Below are positions 36,541 through 47,170 of a DNA stretch of 64,000 bases, in pieces. Made by a program: the position numbers and the translations under genes. Source of the DNA: Lactobacillus agrestimuris (GTDB lineage: Bacteria; Bacillota; Bacilli; Lactobacillales; Lactobacillaceae); NCBI RefSeq assembly GCF_943193025.1, contig NZ_CALPCQ010000011.1, positions 1 to 64,000 of the forward strand, in the 5' to 3' direction. The notes beneath the pieces are model-generated. The model was not told the DNA's origin. It worked only from the letters and a program-made list of their open reading frames with translations, and did not search any database. Numbering within the stretch: the stretch's first letter is position 1; each line of letters begins with the position of its first letter.

Positions 36541-37572
36541 ATGAACTCGGACTTTTCCTTGCTCGAAGCTCTGGTTCCTGATGTCCTAAAGATACTTCGA
36601 CAAAGATATCTTGTTCTTGAGCAAATTTCACTTAATGCGCCTGTTGGGCGAAGAAGCGTTGCTCAACGATTAGGTCTATCGGAACGAAATGTTAGAACTG
36701 AGACTGATTATTTAAAAAAATCGGGTTTAATCGAAATAAAAAGTTTCGGTATGGTTTTAACAGAAAAAGGCGAGAAGACCTTACAAGATGCAGCACCCCT
36801 GATCGATCGGTTATTTAATGCTGGTGAGACGGAAGTTAAGCTAGCACAGAAATTAGGGATTGATCGAACAATTATTGTTCCTGGAAATGCTGATTTGCAA
36901 GATCGAGTATTTCAAGAAATGGGAGAGGCGTTAAGCTCAGCACTTGATTTACTTCTTCCACTAGGTCCAACAATTGTTACTGTGTTAGGTGGGTTGGCGT
37001 TAGCAAATTCTGCTAAATATTTATCAAGTGCGCTTGGAAATAATCGTCAACTTGAATTTGTTCCTGGACGTGGTGCTTTGGGTGAAAATGCATTGACTCA
37101 AAGTAATACAATCGTTCAGGAGATGGCAATCAAAACCAACGGTACATATAAAACTTTATATTTACCTGAGCAGGTTTCTGATACTGCCTACAAATCCCTC
37201 ATTCGTGAGGCATCTATTGCAGACGTGCTTCAAGATATTTCACAAAGCGATGCAGTGATTCATGGTATTGGCTTAGCTCAAGAAATGGCTAAGCGAAGAG
37301 GCTATGATTCAATTAAATTATCTGAGCTGCGTGAAAAAAATGCTGTCACCGAATGTTTCGGGTGTTTCTTCGATGACAAAGGAGAGATTGTCGACCGCAT
37401 CACCCAGGTTGGTTTGCAGTTCGAAAATCTAAAGAAAATACCTCACATATTTGCCTTTGCTTGCGGAAGCAAAAAAGCTGAAGCAATTAAAGCTTATATG
37501 CCAAATGCGCCTCGTCAAACCTGGTTAATTACTGACGAAGGTGCCTCAGATATGATTTTAAAGGGGAATTAA
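36541..37572 (+). CDS. cggR: Central glycolytic genes regulator CggR (SorC family)
   Basis: A 343-residue repressor of its own operon; effectors in B. subtilis are fructose-1,6-bisphosphate and related sugars. Residues about 20-75 hold a winged helix-turn-helix (RRSVAQRLGLSERNVRTETDYLKKSGLI). The rest is the SorC sugar-phosphate-binding domain with TIVTVLGGLALANSAK near 142-157 and a Cys-containing ECFGCFFDDKG segment near 271. ATG 36541 follows AAAGGAGGAG. It heads cggR-gap-pgk-tpiA, the canonical gene order, with a candidate operator in its leader. Confidence 0.95.
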   Translation: MNSDFSLLEALVPDVLKILRQRYLVLEQISLNAPVGRRSVAQRLGLSERNVRTETDYLKKSGLIEIKSFGMVLTEKGEKTLQDAAPLIDRLFNAGETEVKLAQKLGIDRTIIVPGNADLQDRVFQEMGEALSSALDLLLPLGPTIVTVLGGLALANSAKYLSSALGNNRQLEFVPGRGALGENALTQSNTIVQEMAIKTNGTYKTLYLPEQVSDTAYKSLIREASIADVLQDISQSDAVIHGIGLAQEMAKRRGYDSIKLSELREKNAVTECFGCFFDDKGEIVDRITQVGLQFENLKKIPHIFAFACGSKKAEAIKAYMPNAPRQTWLITDEGASDMILKGN

Positions 37573-37626
37573 AATCCCGTTTAAAATAAATTGTTGTTTA
37601 TAGTTCTTAAGGAGGACTTTTAGGTT

Positions 37627-38643
37627 ATGACAGTTAAAATTGGTATTAACGGCTTTGGCCGTATCGGTCGTTTAGCATTCCGTCGTATTATGGATTTAGG
37701 CGAAAAGTCAAAGGATATCGAAGTTGTTGCAATTAACGACTTGACCACTCCAGCACTTTTAGCACAATTGCTTAAGTACGACTCAACTCATGGTACTTTC
37801 AACCACGAAGTTTCAGCTACTGAAGACTCAATCGTTGTTGACGGTAAGAAGTACCGTGTTTACGCAGAACCACAAGCTCAAAACATTCCTTGGGTTAAGA
37901 ACGACGGTGTTGACTTCGTTCTTGAATGTACTGGTTTCTACACTAGCAAGGCTAAGTCACAAGCTCACATCGATGCAGGTGCAAAGCGTGTATTGATTTC
38001 TGCTCCAGCAGGTAACGACTTGAAGACTATCGTTTACTCAGTAAACCAAGATACTTTGACTGCTGATGACAAGATTGTTTCAGCTGGTTCATGTACTACT
38101 AACTCATTGGCACCAATGGTTAACGCTTTACAAAAGGAATTTGGTATCGAAGTTGGTACTATGACTACTATCCACGCTTACACTTCAACTCAAATGATCT
38201 TGGATGGTCCTGTACGTGGTGGTAACTTACGTGCTGCACGTGCTGCTGCAATCAACATTATTCCTCACTCAACTGGTGCTGCTAAGGCTATCGGTCTTGT
38301 AATTCCAGAATTGAACGGTAAGTTGAACGGTCACGCACAACGTGTTCCAGTTCCAGATGGTTCAGTAACTGAATTAGTAACTATCTTAGGTAAGGACGTA
38401 ACTGCTGACGAAGTTAACGCAGCTATGAAGAAGTACGAAAGTCCTTCATTTGAATACGATGACAACAACATTGTTTCAAGTGATATCTTAGGTAGAACTG
38501 CTGGTTCAATCTTTGACCCAACTCAAACTATGGTAACTACTGCAGGTGACAAGCAATTAGTTAAGACTGTTGCTTGGTACGACAATGAATACTCATTCAC
38601 TTGCCAAATGGTTCGTACTTTATTACACTTTGCAACTCTTTAA
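37627..38643 (+). CDS. gap: Glyceraldehyde-3-phosphate dehydrogenase (NAD+)
   Basis: A 338-residue tetrameric glycolytic enzyme that makes 1,3-bisphosphoglycerate. The Rossmann motif GFGRIGR is at residues 9-15 and the catalytic Cys156 lies in [12 protein letters not shown], with the His in the following strand (MTTIHAYTS). Codons are strongly biased to favoured C-ending forms (AAC, GAC, TAC, CAC), more than in neighbours, as expected for a very highly expressed gene. AAGGAGG precedes ATG 37627 by about 10 bases. A terminator hairpin separates it from pgk. Gap proteins of lactobacilli are also often found on the cell surface. Confidence 0.98.
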   Translation: MTVKIGINGFGRIGRLAFRRIMDLGEKSKDIEVVAINDLTTPALLAQLLKYDSTHGTFNHEVSATEDSIVVDGKKYRVYAEPQAQNIPWVKNDGVDFVLECTGFYTSKAKSQAHIDAGAKRVLISAPAGNDLKTIVYSVNQDTLTADDKIVSAGSCTTNSLAPMVNALQKEFGIEVGTMTTIHAYTSTQMILDGPVRGGNLRAARAAAINIIPHSTGAAKAIGLVIPELNGKLNGHAQRVPVPDGSVTELVTILGKDVTADEVNAAMKKYESPSFEYDDNNIVSSDILGRTAGSIFDPTQTMVTTAGDKQLVKTVAWYDNEYSFTCQMVRTLLHFATL

Positions 38644-38673
38644 TTTTAAATTAAAAGTTAAGTGTTAAATGAG

Positions 38674-38708
38674 AAGGCGGAGGGAGATTCTTCCTTCCGC
38701 CTTTTTTT
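38674..38708 (+). terminator. Intercistronic terminator between gap and pgk
   Basis: AAGGCGGAGGGA (38674-38685) pairs with TTCCTTCCGCCTT (38690-38702), then a run of T. No good promoter is visible in the 40 bases before pgk, so pgk and tpiA probably depend on read-through. Confidence 0.85.
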
Positions 38709-38747
38709 AAAGAAAAAATTTAAAGAAATATATTCGGAGGGATTTCG

Positions 38748-40738
<1,991 letters not shown>

Positions 40739-40746
40739 TAATTAAT

Positions 40747-40778
40747 AAAAAGAACTCCGAAAGGGGTTCTTTTTTTTA
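40747..40778 (+). terminator. Rho-independent terminator of the glycolytic operon
   Basis: AAAAAGAACTCC, loop GAAA, GGGGTTCTTTTT (40747-40773) with one G-T or bulge, continuing in T. Confidence 0.9.
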
Positions 40779-40809
40779 TATTTTAAATTGAAATATTAAA
40801 ATATAGCCC

Positions 40810-40837
40810 TTGCATTTTTATTTTAAAGTAGTACTAT
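40810..40837 (+). promoter_or_regulatory. Promoter of the candidate small RNA
   Basis: TTGCAT (40810-40815), 16-base spacer, TACTAT (40832-40837). Expected start is about 40844, the first base of the first hairpin. Confidence 0.55.
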
Positions 40838-40843
40838 ATAAAT

Positions 40844-40986
40844 GAAGATCTGATCAAACACTGATTAGATCTTCAAAATTCAGTCTCTGCCAGTTCCTTA
40901 TTACTCAAAAATAATTACGGCAGATACATCTATATCTATATCACTTTCTTAAAGGCAGTTATGGGATATCCATAGCTGTCTTTTAA
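40844..40986 (+). ncRNA. Candidate small RNA of about 143 nt, three hairpins
   Basis: A 305-base gene-free gap between tpiA and the GNAT gene holds a promoter, three nested-free hairpins and a terminator, but no open reading frame beyond a few codons. Hairpin 1: GAAGATCTGATC (40844-40855) with GATTAGATCTTC (40863-40874). Hairpin 2: TCTGCC (40886-40891) with GGCAGA (40919-40924), 27-base loop. Hairpin 3: AAAGGCAGTTATGG (40951-40964) with CCATAGCTGTCTTT (40970-40983), then T-run. The GGCAG of hairpin 3 could also pair with CTGCC of hairpin 2, allowing a switch. No T-box, 6S, SRP or tmRNA signature was recognised. It could alternatively be a leader of the GNAT gene. Confidence 0.6.
40951..40986 (+). 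terminator. Terminator hairpin of the candidate small RNA
   Basis: 14-bp stem with two G-T pairs, 5-base loop, then TTTT. It separates the RNA from the GNAT gene starting at 41043. Confidence 0.75.
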
Positions 40987-41042
40987 TTTGCAATTTCGTA
41001 TAATATAAGTTAAGAAAATAAATAGTAAATATGGAGGCAAAA

Positions 41043-41609
41043 ATGATTAGAAAAGCAAAAAGAGACGATTTTCCATTCATTTATCCAATATTAAAGCAAA
41101 TCTTTGAAGAGATGGATATGGCAAGTATCAAGAAGTTACCAGAAGATCAATTTTATGCTTTAATGAAACAAGGATTTATTTCGGATTATTATCGCTATTC
41201 ATATCGTAGAATTTGGGTACATACTAATGAAGAAAATATTCCTAATGGAATGCTAACAATGTATTCATATGAGGATCAAAAAATTATTGATTTTGCTTTA
41301 AGAAAAGAATACGCAAAAGTTGGCCTCCCTTTGACTACAGTCATTTTTGATGATCAAGAAGCTTGGCCTAATGAATGGTACATTGATGCGCTTGCGGTCA
41401 GTCCTAAACATTGGGGTGAAGGAATCGGTCAGAAATTACTTGATATTGCTCCAAAGATTGCAAAAGAGCGCGGTTATTCGATTATCAGCCTAAATGTAGA
41501 TAAAGAAAACCCTCGTGCGCAAAAATTATATGCGTACAAGGGTTTTAAAACCACTAAGTCAATGACAATTGGTGATCGTGTTTATGATCACATGATAAAA
41601 GAAATTTAG
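41043..41609 (+). CDS. GNAT family N-acetyltransferase
   Basis: A 188-residue cytosolic acetyl-CoA-dependent acetyltransferase. The acetyl-CoA pyrophosphate loop is at about 127-140 (VSPKHWGEGIGQKLL, an R/QxxGxG/A-type motif), preceded by WYIDALAV and followed by LNVDKENPRAQKLYAYKGF, the typical GNAT C-terminal block. The substrate is unknown. ATG 41043 is chosen because GGAGG precedes it; the in-frame ATG at 41031 overlaps that ribosome site. It is convergent with, and 1 base from, the next gene, with no obvious terminator between. Confidence 0.88.
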   Translation: MIRKAKRDDFPFIYPILKQIFEEMDMASIKKLPEDQFYALMKQGFISDYYRYSYRRIWVHTNEENIPNGMLTMYSYEDQKIIDFALRKEYAKVGLPLTTVIFDDQEAWPNEWYIDALAVSPKHWGEGIGQKLLDIAPKIAKERGYSIISLNVDKENPRAQKLYAYKGFKTTKSMTIGDRVYDHMIKEI

Positions 41610-41610
41610 T

Positions 41611-42123
41611 TTAAGTAGATAATTTTGGATTAATTGGTGGAAAAATCGGTAACTTAAGTGGTGTTACATGCCATTGAGTTAATAAGACAGTAATTAGTAA
41701 GATATATGGAATATCTTCGAATTTTGAAATATTACATACTAAGACAACACCATTATCTCCCATAATTGTTTTGACACTTGCAACGTTCTTAGCTCCGGCT
41801 CTAAATGTGTAAGTGCCTTTTTTTATACTTCCTGTGATTAAATAATTTAAGTGGGTTACAAAGAATAAATTAGCTAATGGATTATTGATTTTTTTAACTT
41901 TGGCAATTGGCTCGTTTATGATATCAACTGTAAATGATGCAATAAATTTTGAATAATCCGTAAATAATCTACCCATTTCATCATTATTAAGATCTACTAA
42001 GTATAATGTGTGGTTAGGATTGTCTAAATTACCACGAATAAAATATTGTATTTTACCATTTGGTCCAGTAATTGGAATTTGTCCATATGATTTTTTTTGA
42101 TGTAACTCTAGTAAGAATTCCAT
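41611..42123 (-). CDS. LURP-one-like (tubby-fold) protein, unknown function
   Basis: A 170-residue, probably cytosolic or membrane-associated protein. The pattern YFIRGNLDNPNHTLYLVDLNNDEMGRLF at about 27-54, alternating beta strands, resembles LURP-one-related/YxjI proteins, which adopt a tubby-like beta barrel; this match is from pattern memory and is moderate. A hydrophobic C-terminal stretch (IPYILLITVLLTQWHV, about 138-153) could be the central helix of that fold or a membrane anchor. ATG at 42121-42123 follows GGGGTGAGAAT. Stop is one base from the convergent GNAT stop. Confidence 0.65.
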   Translation of the reverse strand: MEFLLELHQKKSYGQIPITGPNGKIQYFIRGNLDNPNHTLYLVDLNNDEMGRLFTDYSKFIASFTVDIINEPIAKVKKINNPLANLFFVTHLNYLITGSIKKGTYTFRAGAKNVASVKTIMGDNGVVLVCNISKFEDIPYILLITVLLTQWHVTPLKLPIFPPINPKLST

Positions 42124-42269
42124 ATTCTCACCCCATTATTATTGTTTTAATAAAATATCACTGCTTAAAGTTTTTAATTCGAGTTATTAGGTAATTTAAT
42201 GAAGCTAACACTCACATATTTACTTAATTTCATGATACCATAGATAGGATTAGAAAAGAGGTTGTCCAA

Positions 42270-42968
42270 GTGAAAAAGAAGTTAATCGGTAATGATTGGG
42301 ATGAAATTCTTGATCCGGTTTTTGCTAGTGATAGTTATCAGCAATTACATAATTTTTTGAAGGAAGAATATGCAACTAAACAGATTTTCCCTGATATGTA
42401 TCATATTTTTACTGCCTTCAAGTTAACTTCTTTTGCAGATACTAAGGTAGTAATCTTAGGACAAGACCCATATCATAATCCTGGGCAAGCAACTGGGATG
42501 AGCTTTTCAGTTATGCCTGGTATTAATTTACCGCCATCACTTAAAAATATTTATAAAGAGTTATATGATGATGTTGGTGCTATGCCAGTAGAGCATGGAT
42601 ATCTGAAGAAATGGGCCGATCAAGGCGTATTACTTCTTAATGCAGTGTTAACAGTTCCATATGGTCATGCAAATGGACACCAAGGCAAGGGCTGGGAAAA
42701 TGTGACTGATGCTGCTATTAAGGCCTTAAGTGAACGAGGAAAAGTTGTTTTCATATTATGGGGAAGATTCGCCCAAAATAAAATTCCCTTAATTGATGAG
42801 AGTAAGAACGTGATCATAAAATCACCTCATCCAAGTCCGTTTTCTGCAGATCGAGGCTTTTTTGGCTCAAGACCATTCTCTAGATGTAATGCGGCGTTAA
42901 TCAAATTTGGTGAAAATCCAATTGATTGGCAATTGCCCGAACATGTGACTAAAGCAGATTTGATTTAA
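42270..42968 (+). CDS. ung: Uracil-DNA glycosylase (family 1)
   Basis: A 232-residue cytosolic base-excision enzyme that removes uracil from DNA. The water-activating loop [18 protein letters not shown] lies at about residues 67-84 with catalytic Asp, and the leucine-loop region [19 protein letters not shown] at about 188-206 has the catalytic His. Both motifs match family-1 UDG. GTG start at 42270 follows AAAGAGG. It is followed after 16 bases by pta and then tsaE, one probable operon. Confidence 0.97.
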   Translation: MKKKLIGNDWDEILDPVFASDSYQQLHNFLKEEYATKQIFPDMYHIFTAFKLTSFADTKVVILGQDPYHNPGQATGMSFSVMPGINLPPSLKNIYKELYDDVGAMPVEHGYLKKWADQGVLLLNAVLTVPYGHANGHQGKGWENVTDAAIKALSERGKVVFILWGRFAQNKIPLIDESKNVIIKSPHPSPFSADRGFFGSRPFSRCNAALIKFGENPIDWQLPEHVTKADLI

Positions 42969-42984
42969 AGCGAGGTAAATAAAT

Positions 42985-43974
42985 ATGAGTAGTGTATTTG
43001 ATGTATTCAAGAGACAAGTAAAAAATGCTGAAAAAAAGCCTAAATTAGTTTTCCCTGAAGGTGATGATTTAAGGGTATTAGAAGCTGTTTCTAAGCTTGA
43101 AGAAGAAAAATTAATAGATATTATCCTTTTAGGAAATCCAACAGAAGTTCGTCAAAAGGCCAAAGATAACGGCTTTAATATTGATACTATTAAGATCATC
43201 GATCCAGAAGATTACGAAGATTTTGACAAAATGTGTAAAGAGTTTGTCGAAGTTCGTCGAGGAAAGAATACAATTGCAGATGCACAAAAGATGCTTAAAG
43301 CTACTACCTACTTTGGAACTATGCTTGTAAAGATGGGATTTGCCGATGGTATGGTTTCAGGTGCAGCACATTCAACCGCAGATACGGTTCGCCCAGCCCT
43401 TCAAATTGTTAAAACCAAAAAGGGAATGAAGCGAGTATCTGGTGTTATGATTATGGAACGTGGTGATGAAAGATATATTTTTGCCGACTGTGCAATGAAT
43501 ATCGATCCAGATAGTGATGGGTTAGTTGAAATCGGCTATGAGGCCGTAAAGATTGCTGAAATGGCTGAAGTTGATCCAAGGGTGGCATTTTTAAGCTTTT
43601 CAACTAAGGGATCGGCTCAAGGTGAAATGGTTACTAAGGTTGCAGATGCAACAGAAAAATTTAAGAAATTATATCCAAATATTCCAGCTGATGGTGAATT
43701 ACAATTTGATGCTGCATTTGTCCCTTCAGTAGGTGAAAGTAAGGCACCTGGTTCAAAAGTTGCTGGTCGTGCTAATGTTTTTATTTTCCCAGAATTACAA
43801 TCAGGAAATATTGGCTACAAGATTGCTCAACGTCTTGGTAACTTTAATGCAGTAGGTCCTGTTTTAGCAGGATTAGCTGCTCCTATTAATGATTTATCAC
43901 GTGGTGCAAGCAGTGAAGATATTTATATGATGGGAATTTTGACTGCTGCACAAGTTTTAGCAGAGGATAAATAA
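42985..43974 (+). CDS. pta: Phosphate acetyltransferase
   Basis: A 329-residue cytosolic enzyme that interconverts acetyl-CoA and acetyl phosphate. The family blocks KPKLVFPEGDD (about 18-28), DGMVSGAAHSTADTVRPALQ (about 118-137), MNIDPDSD and VAGRANVFIFPELQSGNIGYK (about 253-273) are intact. In lactobacilli the step feeds acetate production or supplies acetyl-CoA. ATG 42985 follows AGCGAGG. Its stop overlaps the tsaE ATG by one base. Confidence 0.97.
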   Translation: MSSVFDVFKRQVKNAEKKPKLVFPEGDDLRVLEAVSKLEEEKLIDIILLGNPTEVRQKAKDNGFNIDTIKIIDPEDYEDFDKMCKEFVEVRRGKNTIADAQKMLKATTYFGTMLVKMGFADGMVSGAAHSTADTVRPALQIVKTKKGMKRVSGVMIMERGDERYIFADCAMNIDPDSDGLVEIGYEAVKIAEMAEVDPRVAFLSFSTKGSAQGEMVTKVADATEKFKKLYPNIPADGELQFDAAFVPSVGESKAPGSKVAGRANVFIFPELQSGNIGYKIAQRLGNFNAVGPVLAGLAAPINDLSRGASSEDIYMMGILTAAQVLAEDK

Positions 43975-44450
43975 TGAAATTAGAAATTAATTCAGCAGAA
44001 TCAATGCAAAAGTTAGGTAGAGCAATTGCTCAAACTGCTAGGCCGCACGACGTTTTGTTATTAACTGGTGATTTAGGAGCCGGAAAAACTACAATGACTC
44101 AGGGAATTGGACGCGCTCTAGGAATTAGACGTCCAATAAAAAGTCCAACATTTACGATTGTTAGAGAATATCGAGATGCAAAGATGCCATTGTTTCATAT
44201 GGACTTTTACCGATTAGAGCATGATGATTTATCATCAATCGATTTAAATGCTTATCTTGAGGAACCGGGATTAGTAGTCATTGAATGGCCTCAATTAATT
44301 ATGAATGATTTACCAGACAGTCATCTGCAATTAAAAATTGAACGAGTAGATGATAGTTGGGATTCAACTAAAAGAGTTGTGAATTTCGAGCCACAAGGTA
44401 AGCGAAATGATACTTGGGTCAAAGAAATAATTGAAGAGTTTAATAAATAG
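43974..44450 (+). CDS. tsaE: tRNA threonylcarbamoyladenosine biosynthesis ATPase TsaE
   Basis: A 158-residue P-loop ATPase that works with TsaB, TsaC and TsaD to place t6A at position 37 of ANN-decoding tRNAs. Walker A GDLGAGKT is at residues 32-39; the switch/Walker B region HMDFYRLEHDD and VIEWPQ near 81-107 are family hallmarks. ATG 43974 overlaps the pta stop by one base, a coupled start. It ends at a bidirectional terminator shared with the exonuclease. Confidence 0.96.
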   Translation: MKLEINSAESMQKLGRAIAQTARPHDVLLLTGDLGAGKTTMTQGIGRALGIRRPIKSPTFTIVREYRDAKMPLFHMDFYRLEHDDLSSIDLNAYLEEPGLVVIEWPQLIMNDLPDSHLQLKIERVDDSWDSTKRVVNFEPQGKRNDTWVKEIIEEFNK

Positions 44451-44451
44451 T

Positions 44452-44487
44452 AAAAGAGAGTTTGCTCTAAATTGCAAACTCTCTTTT
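44452..44487. terminator. Bidirectional terminator between tsaE and the exonuclease gene
   Basis: AAAAGAGAGTTTGC (44452-44465) pairs perfectly with GCAAACTCTCTTTT (44474-44487). Confidence 0.92.
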
Positions 44488-45019
44488 ATATTTGATAAAT
44501 AAAATTTTTAAGTGCATCATCACCGAACTCTTGATTTTGCTTAATTAAAATTTCAGCACAAGCTTCACTATCACTTAAAGCATTATGATGGTGCCAAAGA
44601 TTAATATTTAAAGCATCAGAAACTGTATCTAATTTATGATTAGGTAGATCTGACTCTAAAGCGCGACTAGTAGCAAGTGTATCGATTACTAAATAATGTG
44701 GTTCATCAATACTATATCGTGCAAGAGATTGTTTCATTACATTTGTATCAAATCTTGCATTATGTGCAGCAACAAGCATACCTGGTTGATATAATTGTGA
44801 AATTTTAGGCCAAACTTCAGCCATCGTTGGGGCATTTTTTACATCTTCTGCAGTAATTTGGTGAACCTGAATATTTCTTGCATCGAAGGGCATTTGTGGA
44901 TTGATCACAGTATAAAAACGATCAACAATCTTATTATCCCTAACCATCACTAAAGCGAGGGAACAAGCACTTTCTGGAAACCGATTTGCAGTTTCAAAAT
45001 CCATTGCGATAAAATTCAT
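44486..45019 (-). CDS. DEDDh 3'-5' exonuclease (DnaQ/PolC-epsilon type)
   Basis: A 177-residue stand-alone proofreading-type exonuclease. Motif Exo I is MDFETA near residues 5-10 (Asp, Glu), Exo II has HNARFD near 83-88, Exo IIIepsilon is HHNALSDSEAC near 140-150, giving the complete DEDDh set. It could trim DNA or RNA; no polymerase is attached. ATG at 45017-45019 follows AAGGAG. The frame stays open for about 120 codons upstream into the opposite murB, but that part is antisense to murB and is not coding. Divergent from murB. Confidence 0.92.
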   Translation of the reverse strand: MNFIAMDFETANRFPESACSLALVMVRDNKIVDRFYTVINPQMPFDARNIQVHQITAEDVKNAPTMAEVWPKISQLYQPGMLVAAHNARFDTNVMKQSLARYSIDEPHYLVIDTLATSRALESDLPNHKLDTVSDALNINLWHHHNALSDSEACAEILIKQNQEFGDDALKNFIYQI

Positions 45020-45116
45020 TTTTTCTCCTTTAAAACAAATTAAGTATAACATAGGATGAACCTTAGGCATTAATGAGGTAAAATAAATAAAGATATTAAG
45101 AGAGGGTGCATACTCA

Positions 45117-46010
45117 TTGAACTTGCTTGACTTAAAAAAAGACGGAATTGATGTACAAGAAAACATCGCTTTAAGTAAATATACTTTTACTAAAACTGGT
45201 GGACGGGCCGAATTTTTAGCTTTTCCTAAAAGCGTAGAAGAATTAAAGCAGCTAATAAAAAGCGCAAATGATGCCAAGATGCCAATTACGGTTATTGGAA
45301 ATGCTTCAAATTTGATAATTCGTGATGGTGGAATCGATGGATTGGTTATTATTTTAACTAAAATGAAATCAATCACAGTTAATGGTGATGAAGTAACTGC
45401 TCAAGCTGGTGCAAGAATAATTGATACGGCATTTACAGCAGCTAATGCGGGATTGTCAGGGCTTGAATTCGCTGCGGGTATTCCAGGGAGTGTTGGTGGT
45501 GCAGTCTTTATGAATGCTGGTGCATATGGCGGTGAAACAAAAGATGCTATTAAGACTGTTACAGTACTTACAAGTAGCGATGAAATTAAGACTTATACCA
45601 ATGAAGAAATGGAATTCTCATATCGTCATTCAAGGGTTCAAGAAAATGATGATATTGTAATTGAAGCAACTTTTGCTTTAACACCTGATGATAAAGCAAA
45701 AATTCTTGATCAAATGAATTATTTAAATGCCTTACGCCGTTATAAGCAACCCCTTGAATATCCATCCTGCGGGAGTGTATTTAAGCGCCCTAAAGGTCAT
45801 TTTGTAGGACCAATGATAATTGAAGCTGGCCTTCAAGGTAAACAGATTGGTGGTGCGCAAGACTCTACTAAACATGCAGGATTTATCGTGAATAAAGGTG
45901 GAGCAACCGCAACAGATTATTTAGATCTTATTCATTACATTCAAAAAGTAATTAAAGAAAAGTTTGATATTGATTTACAAACAGAAGTTAGAATAATTGG
46001 TAAAGAATAG
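45117..46010 (+). CDS. murB: UDP-N-acetylmuramate dehydrogenase
   Basis: A 297-residue cytosolic FAD enzyme that reduces enolpyruvyl-UDP-GlcNAc to UDP-MurNAc for peptidoglycan. The FAD-binding region [18 protein letters not shown] is at about 57-74, [21 protein letters not shown] at about 119-139, and the catalytic Ser in [11 protein letters not shown] at about 217-227. The start is TTG at 45117, with AGAGGGTG upstream; no ATG lies near, and the family begins here ([11 protein letters not shown]). Placement directly before potABCD is common in lactobacilli and streptococci. Confidence 0.96.
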   Translation: MNLLDLKKDGIDVQENIALSKYTFTKTGGRAEFLAFPKSVEELKQLIKSANDAKMPITVIGNASNLIIRDGGIDGLVIILTKMKSITVNGDEVTAQAGARIIDTAFTAANAGLSGLEFAAGIPGSVGGAVFMNAGAYGGETKDAIKTVTVLTSSDEIKTYTNEEMEFSYRHSRVQENDDIVIEATFALTPDDKAKILDQMNYLNALRRYKQPLEYPSCGSVFKRPKGHFVGPMIIEAGLQGKQIGGAQDSTKHAGFIVNKGGATATDYLDLIHYIQKVIKEKFDIDLQTEVRIIGKE

Positions 46011-46021
46011 AAATTAGAAGC

Positions 46022-46058
46022 AGGCTACAGGCTATGAGGCTTGTAGCCATTTTTATTT
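46022..46058 (+). terminator. Terminator between murB and potA
   Basis: GGCTACAGGC (46023-46032) pairs with GCTTGTAGCC (46039-46048, one G-T), 6-base loop, then a T-rich run. It ends 15 bases before the potA ATG, leaving no room for a promoter. Confidence 0.87.
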
Positions 46059-46072
46059 TTTTGGGAATAACG

Positions 46073-47170
46073 ATGAAGATTATAGAGTTAAAGCATGTAA
46101 ACAAACGATATGACGATGGTTTTGTAGCACTTAAGGATATTAATTTAGAGATTGAATCAGGAAAATTTTATTCATTATTGGGACCAAGTGGGTCAGGTAA
46201 ATCAACGATTCTAAGAATTATTGCAGGGTTTACCAATCCTACCGATGGAAAAATATATTTTGATGGAAAAGATATCACTAATTTAGATCCAGCTAAGAGA
46301 CAAATAAATACTGTTTTTCAAAATTATGCTCTTTTTCCACATTTAAATGTTTTTGAAAATGTGGCCTTTGGTTTAAAAATCAAAAAAGTACCAATGGACA
46401 AAATTAAAGCGGCTGTTAGGGATGCTCTTCATATGGTAAGACTTGATGGCTATGCTAATCGGGAAATTTCTGAACTTAGTGGCGGTCAGCAACAACGTGT
46501 GGCAATTGCAAGAGCGATTGTTAATGAGCCAAAAGTTCTGCTTCTTGATGAATCTCTTTCAGCACTTGATAAACGTCTTCGAAAAGAGATGCAGTTTGAA
46601 TTAAGAGCTATCCAAAAGAAGTTAGGGATCACTTTTATTTTTGTTACTCATGATCAAGAAGAAGCGCTATCGATGAGTGATGAAATTTTTGTTTTGAACG
46701 ATGGTAAAATTCAACAAAACGGAAGTCCAGTGGATATTTATGATGAACCGATCAATGATTTTGTGGCACGCTTTATCGGTGACTCGAATATTTTGCCGGG
46801 TCGAATGATTAAGGATTATGAAGTTGAATTTGCTAATAAGAAGTTTCAATGTGCAGATGCCGGAATGAGGCCGAATGAAAAAGTTGAAGTGGTTTTGAGA
46901 CCTGAAGATTTGGATATTACTAGTCCTGAAAAAGGGAAGCTTGTAGTAACAGCTCAAACGCAACTATTTTTGGGTGATCACTTTGAAATTAAGGCAATTG
47001 ATGCTGATGAAAATGAGTGGCTCATCCAGTCAATTAATGGTTGTAAATTGAATGAACGAATTGGATTATATTTTGATCCTGAAGATATTCATGTAATGAG
47101 ACTCCATGAAAGTCAAGAAGACTTTGATGCAAGACTAGAAAGTTATGAAGGAGACGACGAAAATGAATAA
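46073..47170 (+). CDS. potA: Spermidine/putrescine ABC transporter ATP-binding protein
   Basis: A 366-residue cytosolic ATPase that powers polyamine import through PotBC. Walker [10 protein letters not shown] is near residues 41-49, Q-loop [12 protein letters not shown] near 90, ABC signature [10 protein letters not shown] near 143, Walker [12 protein letters not shown] with Glu replaced context typical of the family, and a C-terminal TOBE domain about 285-350. The ATG at 46073 is chosen because the protein then begins [13 protein letters not shown]; upstream codons lie inside the terminator hairpin. Its ribosome site is weak (TTGGGAA). It overlaps potB by 8 bases. Confidence 0.95.
   Translation: MKIIELKHVNKRYDDGFVALKDINLEIESGKFYSLLGPSGSGKSTILRIIAGFTNPTDGKIYFDGKDITNLDPAKRQINTVFQNYALFPHLNVFENVAFGLKIKKVPMDKIKAAVRDALHMVRLDGYANREISELSGGQQQRVAIARAIVNEPKVLLLDESLSALDKRLRKEMQFELRAIQKKLGITFIFVTHDQEEALSMSDEIFVLNDGKIQQNGSPVDIYDEPINDFVARFIGDSNILPGRMIKDYEVEFANKKFQCADAGMRPNEKVEVVLRPEDLDITSPEKGKLVVTAQTQLFLGDHFEIKAIDADENEWLIQSINGCKLNERIGLYFDPEDIHVMRLHESQEDFDARLESYEGDDENE

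Noticed and set aside
40844-40986. T-box, 6S RNA, SRP RNA or tmRNA
   Set aside because: No AGGGTGGNACCGCG T-box bulge, no long terminal stem joining both ends (6S), no SRP or tmRNA signature.
45020-45376. N-terminal extension of the DEDDh exonuclease
   Set aside because: The extra 119 residues are antisense to murB; ATG 45019 has AAGGAG and starts at the family N-terminus.
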